64,000 bases of DNA from Hirundichthys speculiger (lineage: Eukaryota > Chordata > Actinopteri > Beloniformes > Exocoetidae), in contig JAGFBZ010002033.1 of the NCBI GenBank assembly GCA_018398805.1, positions 496,001 through 560,000 of the forward strand, read 5' to 3'. The notes beneath the pieces were generated by a model, which was not told where the DNA came from, searched no databases, and was given only the letters and a program-made list of their open reading frames with translations. Both the position numbers and the translations under genes were made by a program. Of this stretch, positions 54,861 through 64,000 are shown piece after piece; positions within the stretch are counted from its first letter, which is position 1, and each line of letters opens with the position of its first letter.

Positions 54861-57800
54861 TCATTATGGTTTAGAGGTCCCTGTTAATCCAAAGTGTTTT
54901 ACCTTCAAAGTGATCACATGAGAGCGTAACGTGACACGTGTGACAATGACCTGTTGCATGATGCATATGTGAAGTAGACTGGTCAGATGTTGCTCACATG
55001 CTGTGCACTACACTTTGTGAACATCAGTACACACCAGCAGTACCTGCTGTATGTACTTTGTGGTTTTGAAAGCTTCTTCAGTGCAGTAAATCACAGTTAA
55101 TTACAAGTGACCAGGAAAGGTATTTCATTTTTGACTTTTTTTTTTTAGACATTATGCCCAAATGGTAAATTTTTAAGTGTAAATAACTGCTGTCTTAGTG
55201 TCATGCACTCAGTGTCCCAATAGATGCAAGTTATTGCTCTGTTCATCAGTTAAATTAAAAAAAAAAATCTGGTTGGGCTAATAAATGTGGTAGTACTGAA
55301 CACTATCAGGTTCCTAGAACAGTCCTGTTGACTGACACATTATTTTTTTTGTTTGCCCCCCCCACGCTAAGCCATGCAGAGCCTGGTCTGTGAGCTCATT
55401 AGAAATAAAGCTGTCCGGCTTTGATGTGTACTTGGTTGGCATGTGATATTGCCAGCTGAATGTACTCTGATGATTACTAATTTCCACCATCATCTGACCA
55501 GGAATTGTTCAGTAAATGACATGGGAGGTCTCTCGGACTCTGGAGGGTTTTTGAGTCAGTGGTACAAAGAATCATGGGACATGTAATGATTCGGCTCTGG
55601 TCATTATGCAAGCAGAGTTCTCCCTTTTAAGGTAGCTGTGTTATGTTGAATATATGCTGTGATGTTAGTATAACACAGGACAATGCCTTATTGGGGTTAC
55701 TGATGCACTACTGTTACAAATGTTCCTGTTGCAGCTAGGGACTCTTGCCAGTGTTTCATATATACATATATCCTTGTAATAACTCAAAAATCACACTGTG
55801 ATCATGCATGACTATCATCTGTTTGTTTGTTTTTTTTTCTACAATTGTTGAGTCCTCGATGAATCCAAATATTACAAGTATTTCTGATAAATGAAGAGGA
55901 GAGCAATCTATCTCCCTGTGAGTCCCTGCCAGAGCTTAGAGCATGCCTTGGAATACTCTCTTTCAATTTGTGTTTGAGTGCCATGGATGCGAGGGTGCTG
56001 GGTGCCCTCCTTTGTCATGGAAACACCAATTTTTAATACAAGGTCTTTAAACATATCACATCATCCAACTAACTGAATGATTAATACAAACAGAATGGTG
56101 TAATAGGTGCATCTATGCTGTCTGTCACGTCAGGGCATGTCCACATTGTATTGGGAAATTAGGTGTGCAAAAGATTTGAATGCAGTCAGCTGATTAATAA
56201 CAACTACAGGGCTGTTATTAACATCTGGCTGCATAACTCTGAGAGGAGGAGAGGAAACACTTAAAATTCACTGTGTGAAAAAAAAGGGGAAAAAAAGAAG
56301 ACAATGATATTTTATGGAAGGGTTAGAAAAAAAGCTCTGAACATTTGACATGTAATCGGTGCTTAATAGGTGTTTAATATTGTTGAACTACTAGAGATTA
56401 AGTGAGTAAAATGTCAGTGGGTTCAGTAAAACTTAAACAAGCAACCTTTAAGGTTTCATAGAGGATGAAAGTGTGTCCTTCATTGTGTAATTTTTGACAT
56501 GAAGATGTAAATCGACAAAACTAGACTTTGGCCACACCCTTTTTCTACATTTTCACAGGCGGCTCTGATGGTATCCCTGGCTACCGACGGTAACCTTGGT
56601 GATACCGGTGGAGATATGCTGCAGTCAGTGGGCGTTGCCAGGGCGTGATATGAAAGCATAGCTGGAGCGGTGTGTGTATGCATGTTTGTGTGTGTTTTAG
56701 CCTAAGATCCTTATGGCAGCCCCTGCCAGAGCCTTGATTTTGACATATTCTTTGATGACGGCATTGGTATTCGAGGAGCCCCACATCCACACACACACAC
56801 ACACACACACACAAGAGGGGAAGGGGGAGCGATTGAGGAAAAGCTGTGAAATATGAAACAAGAGCATCCAAGTTTAGGTACACTCTTGCATAAACATCTA
56901 TTAATTAATGCTGGGAGCCAGCAGCTTGTAATGGAAGATGGTGTGTGGTTCTTTGTAGTTTCTGCAGTGGTGCTCATGTGTCTCTCTTTGGGCCTGTGAG
57001 GCCTGAGAGACCCGGGTTTGGTCATTTCATATGTGATTTATGGCCAAATGAGTGTGCCTCATCAACAGGATTGTATACCTACTGTATCGCTACAGTTATA
57101 TACCTGATAGGCTATTACGACTGGGTAATGAAATAATCAATATTGAAATTATCATCTGGAACTGCAGTTTCAGCTTGAATCGTTTAACTCAGTGGGGTAT
57201 ACTGTAGTTAATCAAATTAGGTGTTAGTATTTTTAGAGTTAGTTCCATTTTCAGCTCCTCTGATTTTTTTCTCAAACTGTACTTCATTCTAGTTCTGAAA
57301 CCTGTGCCGTTTGTGTTTCCTGTGTGAAATTAATATGTATAAAACAACATGTGAAAGTAAATTGAGACTTGCAGGAAAAAAAAAAAAAACCACCAAGGAG
57401 AATCACTTGAGCTGACTTCTCATTTGGTTACCTTTGAACATAAATCCTCCTCAAGTTCAAGGAGCTGCAGAGCAGAATAGAGGAGATGCCGTTGCAGGGT
57501 GAAGATAGTATCTTCCCAGAGAGGGTTGAGGCTAAGGCCAGCGATGTTCGCTCATCTGTTGAACACGCACACTGTCTGTCTTCTCCCAGACAGACTCCCT
57601 TGGCCTGGGCTGCCTTCATCGACACATTAGCAGCATGCTGCAGCCAGTGATTTTGACTCACTACAGCGACCCACAGACGTTATCCAGACACTGGGGGAAA
57701 TGTGGGGGGAAGGTGTGAGAAACTTTGTGAAATGTTGCAGACAAAATCATATCTATTATGACTGCAGCCACTGTCAGTGATGGACATTTTAAGCCTGATT

Positions 57801-60763
57801 TCCATTTCCATTCTCCATTCCAGCTTCATCTCCATTTTCCTTCTGTGCTACGTTCCACTGATATCCTCCTCTTCCTTTCTTTTCTTCTCATCCTCACCCA
57901 AAAGAGCGAGGTCATTACTAGATTTTCCCCTCAGGTTCTTCATAATTAAATATTTGACCTAATGAAGGGATTTAATTACTGGTTGCTCAGCACTGGAGGT
58001 GTCAGATCGCTCCTTCCCCTTTTCATTTTCTCTGCAATTTATCACCATCTTGACAGCAAGGTGTGCATGCATGTGTAGTTCTCTGTGTGTGTGGTGCATG
58101 GTGGTATGTGAAAACATTATTTGAAGCAGGATGGTGAAGAGCTGAGTGTTGACCAGTGTATACATTTGTAGTTAGTGTGTCACTGGAGACTGTGGAAGCA
58201 GACTGGCTCGTTGAAAATGGCATCCAAACTATGCTAATGCTCATAATATTTTCTAGACAAGTACAGCTGCATTTTGCATTCTTTCTGGGAAGAGTCCAAA
58301 AAGAGAAAAAAAACATGATGATCATAGCTGTATACTGCTCACTCTTCAGTTGAGAAGGTCAAACAACCTAGACGTCTTGTTGCTGTGTATACAAATTGCT
58401 GTGTATAAATTAGTGAGAGAGAAAAAAAAAATCGCCTCATGTGTTCATGTGAAAGAAAAAAGCTTTGAGACAGTGCATGCATGCATACATGTGTTTGTTA
58501 CGCAGTAGGAAGAGCAGTGGGAAGGGTTATATGAGTCTCCAGACCATTTAGATTTGACAATGAATTAATAATCAGACAGAATCACAGCAGTGGAAAAAAA
58601 AAGCTGGTGGCTCAAAGAGTACCACAACAGAGAGAGGAGTGGAAATTACTCCAAAGCCATCCTCTTATCCCAACGGGGATGCCAGAAAATACCACATTAC
58701 TTTAGTCTTACATACAGTTAATGGAGAGCTTAGGTAAAAGGGGAATTTAATCAGACATGGGCACCTAACCTACAGTTTCTTGCAAAACCAAATGTGGTCA
58801 TTGAATCAAATAAACTAACAACTTGATGTTTTTTCAAGGTTGGAATGAAAATACTTGGCAGGAACTGCCTAAAATGATACATTTGTCATGGAGGACATCT
58901 GCTACCAACTGTCTTTATCTGCTATTTACTACTGCAAATGAGTAATTCTTTAGATTTATTAGGTTACACTTCAGACAAATATTTCTGAGTCATAAAGTCT
59001 GTTTTGATAGGGTTACAAAAGCACAAATGTTTTCCATACAGGCGTTGGATGAAAGTGCACACAAACAAGTTTTATAAGGAGACCTTATGCAGTAGTTTCT
59101 TTCACACACTAATTTTAAGGACAGGGTTTTTTTTTGTGTGTGTGTGTTTTAATGGCTTGCTTTTTTAATTTTGAAAGCGTTGACACATGTGCTTACATAT
59201 GAAGCTGCCTGTTTCTCTTAACACCGCAATCCCAAAACCTTCCTGTGGTACATTAAACCGATTTCTATGTTTTTTCTACTCAACACCCCAACCTTCTGTG
59301 TCAATCTACAAAAAGGCAGGTGCTTGCAGAAAGCAAAATAAAAAAAAATCCAATGCGGTTTGCTTCGGATAGTGCAGCTGGAGTCAGGATTGTTGTGTTT
59401 GTAATAAAAATACAGACACATTTTTTCAGTTTGAGTGACAGAATCACAGAAAATTATAGTGATCAGAGGAGCATCATGATGTCAGCCGTGCGGGCTGCCA
59501 GAAAGGTGCACTGAACACTGGCACGAAGAGGCAAGAGAGTGGAAAGATCAAGTTGTGCCCCACTTCTTTACAACACACAGCCGTGTTTGTGTGGTTAGCT
59601 TATCCAAGCCCCTGTCTCCACTATCAGCAAGAAGCCCCTGGGGCCCAATCCTGCTCTGGCTCTGCAGTGTCTGCCTCCTAACCCAGGGAGGGTTAAATAT
59701 GTGTGAGGATTTAAGGGAATGTGGCAGTTTTCCCAGTCTCCTTTCCCAGGCCTGCTCAGGAATTGTTTGGCTAATTTCAACTAATAGTCTACTTTATTGT
59801 TTAACACATGGAGTCAGTGTGAGAGCGTGTGTATGACATTAATTGTTTAAATAACTAAACTGCAGGACCGCCCATGTTTCGACCCAGTGACCCTCATGCT
59901 GCCATGACAACAACCATGAGCGGTTTAACATGTTGTTTTAATTTGCAGCAACATTTGGTGTGTGACTCCACACTTATCTGAAGAGCCATGAAACCCAGTT
60001 CAATGTGACTAAAGAGTTGTGATGTTTTAAATGGGCCTGCTTCAGTTGAAATCTGTCCTCTGTAACCTTACCGCTCAGAGAAATATCAGCGGCACTGCCA
60101 CTGCACTTTCCTAGACACGTTCCCTTGAAGCATCTCCAGCTTGCTCAAGAATCTTACAGATACATGATGTGATGTTTTTCAAAGGACAGATACCTCTGCT
60201 GTGCATTCTCACTGGTGTCACTCCTGATATTCAGTGTTGTCATGGCTGCTATTCACAGGAAGGCCTTCTACAAGGTTCCTGCCATAAAGACAACTTGACC
60301 TCTAAAATGCTCGAGCGTGTGCAAGTTTGCATGATTGATCATATAAACACTTGAGACTAAAGAAGGACTGTAGTAAAGCAGTATCTGTGTTTGGGTGGTG
60401 TATGGATGCAGGCTAATATACTGTCAGGTTTTTCAATATCAGTGCTTTGACCATAACACATGACAACATGGTACTCATGCACACTATTACATTTGTATTA
60501 CACTTAGCAGGATCATCTCAAGGGTTATATTCAGCCAGAATTGTGTTCATATTGAATGAATCCTAAATATTGCTGGCTGTCCATTCAATGTTTCTGTAGC
60601 TAATAATAAAAAAAAACCATAACAAAACAACAACAAAAAAAACAAAACAAAAAAAAACAACTCACCTATACAAAGCCATTGAAAAATAAATGGATTTAAT
60701 GAAATATCTGACATATGTTGGTCAAAATACCACAGGGTGATAGTACAGCTGCTCTGTTTTTAA

Positions 60764-61645
60764 CAAGGCTGCTCATTTATAAAACTGTGCAAAGGAGCCT
60801 TACTAAAAATTTCCGTGCGCCCAAAAGCCAAATGTGACATGTGCTAAAAAATATTCTGATTTATAATATCCGTGTGTACGCACACCTCCGAGTAATTTTC
60901 CCTTTATAAATCACAGCCCACCTGGGAGTTTGTGCACTCCGCACTCTATACAACAATATTCTACTTTAAATGGTCAATGCAAAGTACCTCATGAATGTTT
61001 TTGCATGGAAATAAATCCTCTTCCAGCCATCACGTGCAGCGCCTGCAGTCTGTTGCTTCACGGATCTGCAGGTCAGGAGTAATGGTCATGTGCTGAGTCA
61101 GGCCACCGTGCCACTAAATATGTCAGAACCATGTTTGAGTCACAAGTAACTTGTAGGTTGATCGTATGCACATTTTTAGGTTCACATCGACAAATTTGTT
61201 TTCACTCAAAGCCCTGATAGCAATGCGAGTCCTGTCAATTGCACCGATTACAGTTAGGAAACCTGACATTGGTGCAAATTGCCTTATAATGTTGGCCCGT
61301 TCTTCCACACTGTAAGGAAGCCTGATGTACGACTAGTCATGTTAATAATGCCATCAAAAATGGCAGGCATTATTGTGCTCAGGGACATCTGTGACAGCAC
61401 AGACCTAAAGGTACAGTATAATTTAGCTAATGATATCAAAGTCAAAATTTAGCATTATAATTAATTATATCAAACATGTACCTCTTGGCTAATTGCTGCT
61501 GGAAAGAGCTGGTTGCCCAAAACAAGTCGAGTTTTTTTTTTTTTTTTTTGTCCTTTTTTATAAACCACAATCTTTGTGAAAGTGACTTTTGCAACTTTCA
61601 GGCCCTATTTTGTGCGGATGCAACATTTATAAATGAGGTCCCTGG
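60764..61645 (-). mobile_element. PIF/Harbinger element derivative
   Basis: On the minus strand 61308-61123 contains FLTVIGAIDRTRIAIRA and ENKFVDVN, the conserved first-Asp region of Harbinger transposase (VIGAIDCTHI-I-AP). The left and right edges have inverted CTCATTTATAAA/TTTATAAATGAG sequences near 60772 and 61626-61637, consistent with terminal inverted repeats of a shortened copy. The rest of the transposase is missing. Confidence 0.65.
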
Positions 61646-62823
61646 TCATTACGGCTCAGTTCATCACAGCCTTCTGTAGTGGGTGAAATTCATTTATATT
61701 TTCTACCCCCAGGGTCTGCATGAGATCATTGTACAGCTTTGTACTATCATTCAATCCATTATTCACTACTTGCCATCTTGTTTGTATGATTGGAAAATAT
61801 TTGCTATCAGAAATGACTGATTCATAACTTAAAATTTCACTCTAAGTAATGTTGACAGCCCTCCTTTCAGTCATTGTAATTTGATCAAAAATGAACTAAC
61901 AGGTTCTGTTTCAAATGCTATTTCTTAATTCCAGTCATCTGATGGTATCTCGTAATAAAAATGCTGTGATTTCATGAGAGAAGCTCACTTGACTTCACTT
62001 TTCAAACCTGCTAGCATTGTTTGTCTTTTATCCAGTGTATGGTACTGATATCAGGTCCAAAAACACAAAGTTTTGCTCGGACATTTAGTCTGGTGTTGAT
62101 ACACAATTAAAACCTGGTTTAAGGTAGTGGGGGAAAAAAATACATTGCTTTATAATAAGCATTTTGATATGTTAAAATGAAATTTTGAGTAAAATATACC
62201 CCTATAAATTAGGGGTAGTTTGTAGTTTCTGTATTACAGAATGGTATTCCTTTGAAAAATAAAGTTTAAAAATACCCATCAGGAAACTAAGAGGGAACAT
62301 ATTTTCCAGTAGCATCTTCTTAGCCATTAATTTGACTTGATGTGTTGACAGTAATGCAGTATTTTGTTCTCTTATCTCAGTCTTTAACTGTCTGTTTCAT
62401 TTCACTTCATCTTGATAATCATAAACACTCCACGAGATCAGTGCCGTTGTCAGTCATCACACTGTTTCATGTTCAGCCCATCTACAACATGCATCTGTTT
62501 GAGTTGTAGCCTAAGGTTAGAGAAGAAATGTAGTATTTTGACACCTGCTTAACTGTTACACATTTGACTTGCAGATATCCAAATAAACCATCTGTGTACT
62601 GAATCACATGTAAATGTCACAGTTTTCTTATCTTAGTAGACACTTGAGTAGTAGTTCAGTCATGTAGTTTGGCATTTTACTGTCATTGATCCCTCCACAT
62701 TATATACTAAGTCTGTTGAAATAAAAGGCCCAACAGATCTGATTTCAAAACTTGGAGACCTCAAAAGATCTGATAATCTGCTCACTGGAAACACAGTTAA
62801 CTTTGTCAAGTTCCATTGTAAAA

Positions 62824-62869
62824 TGCTCCCTTTGGAGCTCAAGGTGAACCTTGAGCTCCAAAGGGAGCA
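62824..62869. repeat. 46-bp near-perfect palindrome (22-bp arms, 2-bp centre)
   Basis: 62824-62845 and 62848-62869 are exact reverse complements (arm core CTCCCTTTGGAGCTCAAGG), separated only by GA. Each arm contains the smaller palindrome GAGCTC. Confidence 0.93.
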
Positions 62870-64000
62870 GCATCACTGTTGCTCTGGATCCCGCTGGGTA
62901 CTTTGTGTTGCGTTTCAGCTGCAACATGATTTAGTTCCAAACTTCATGGAGTCTTTAACTGGGATCCCATCCCAGAAGTGGATCACTTTGTCTGCCTGGC
63001 TCTTCAAGTTGTACTTAGTCAGAGAAAAATGATGCATTTCTGCAGTTTCCAAGAACAACTCTCACTTGATTTTCTCAAAAAATACTAAATACCTAAACTT
63101 TGTGATTTCTGCTATTGTTTTTACTAAAATTACTGTTTTAACAAAAATGTCATGGTGATGCTTTATATATAAGATTGTGTGTCTACACACTTGTATTTTA
63201 AAAACTGACCAGATTCTCAGTGGTGTTTCTGTCTGCACATGTTAAATGTGGATTAGGAGATCATTTCTTGAAGAGTTTTTTTTTTGGGGGGGGGTAAAAA
63301 GAAAATTCTTAAAATTGGTTAAAATAGTTTATACATTGTGATTTGATGCTTTGTCACTCAACCAAAACATAAAGAAAATCCTATACATCCCTGACTTTCA
63401 GTCCCTGCCCACAGTGTACGCGGATGTAGGCTGGATTGTTGAACTCCTGTTGCCTACGGTAGTTAGCTGGTAGGAGGTTTGGACATTTGCATCATTTTGT
63501 GTGAGTAACATCAAATTAATAGTTAGATACTTACATAGATAATTACCAGAAGGAAAGCAGAAAGTTCTCAGTTATGTTGTCATGAACTGCCGCAAATTAT
63601 GGTGCAGCAAATCCATGAGAAAGAAAGATCGTGATTATTTGAATCAAGTGGAGTTTTGGAGTGGGATTTGATTTATGATGGTGCAACACCAAAAGTAAGC
63701 CCAACTTTGATTTGGACGTGGGAGGAAGTTTTTTTTTTTTTTTTGGTGTTCTTTGACTGCTGAATGATGGCGTTCCAGTCAGAAAACTCACACAGTGGAA
63801 CTCTTTATTCTTTAATTCTTTAATATGAGAACAAATAGTTGAGATTTGGCATCTCGGCTCTATTGAAACAATCACTTTTTATACTTACATAAAGACAAAA
63901 CAGGTAATGAGCTTGACTTAACCCCCTGGAACAGGAGCCCTCAGGTGGAGGCTGGAGAGGAGGAGGCATTCGAGAGCAGCTGCGAGCTTGGTGGGTGAGA

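Overview
The window is vertebrate nuclear DNA, almost certainly from a teleost fish. It is AT-rich, dense in microsatellites, and carries remnants of L2-type LINEs, hAT, Tc1/mariner and Harbinger DNA transposons. Two well-spliced exons of a procollagen N-proteinase-type ADAMTS gene (closest to adamts2) lie on the + strand. No bacterial-type operons, CRISPR arrays, rRNA or tRNA genes were recognised.

Layout. 1-2260: unassigned sequence with a broken minus-strand coding remnant at its left edge. 2261-2874: a solo LTR with a 5-bp target duplication (GGAGC). 2880-3146 and 12012-12110: two halves of one minus-strand L2 LINE fragment, split by a full-length Ty3/gypsy-class LTR retrotransposon (3147-12011; target duplication CAGT). 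12110-26440: intergenic DNA with hAT and Tc1 remnants and simple repeats. 26440-27211: GC-rich promoter/5'UTR region and exon 1 of the ADAMTS gene. 27212-28706: intron 1. 28707-29131: exon 2. 29132-64000: the start of a very long intron 2 holding microsatellites, a decayed minus-strand gene with a hexapeptide minisatellite, L2 pieces, and hAT, Tc1/mariner and Harbinger elements. Exon 3 was not found.

The most notable object is the LTR retrotransposon. Its Gag looks like the PNMA (paraneoplastic Ma antigen) family: an N-terminal RRM-like segment, a PNMA-type capsid and one CCHC knuckle. Gag ends at a stop codon directly behind a G-TTA-AAC slippery heptamer. A 6-nt spacer and a strong predicted H-type pseudoknot follow, and the pol frame continues in -1. 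Pol carries protease, RT, RNase H and integrase motifs. It is broken once, near its C terminus, at an A5 run; the rest of the integrase C-terminal domain and a long acidic tail continue in another frame and stop inside the 3' LTR. About 755 bp of the two LTRs are nearly identical, which indicates a recent insertion, but the adjoining region differs by a cluster of indels.

The host gene contributes a signal peptide (exon 1) and most of the propeptide (exon 2) of a secreted metalloprotease. The two exons join in phase across consensus splice sites. Everything else in the window is intronic or intergenic and dominated by transposable-element debris.
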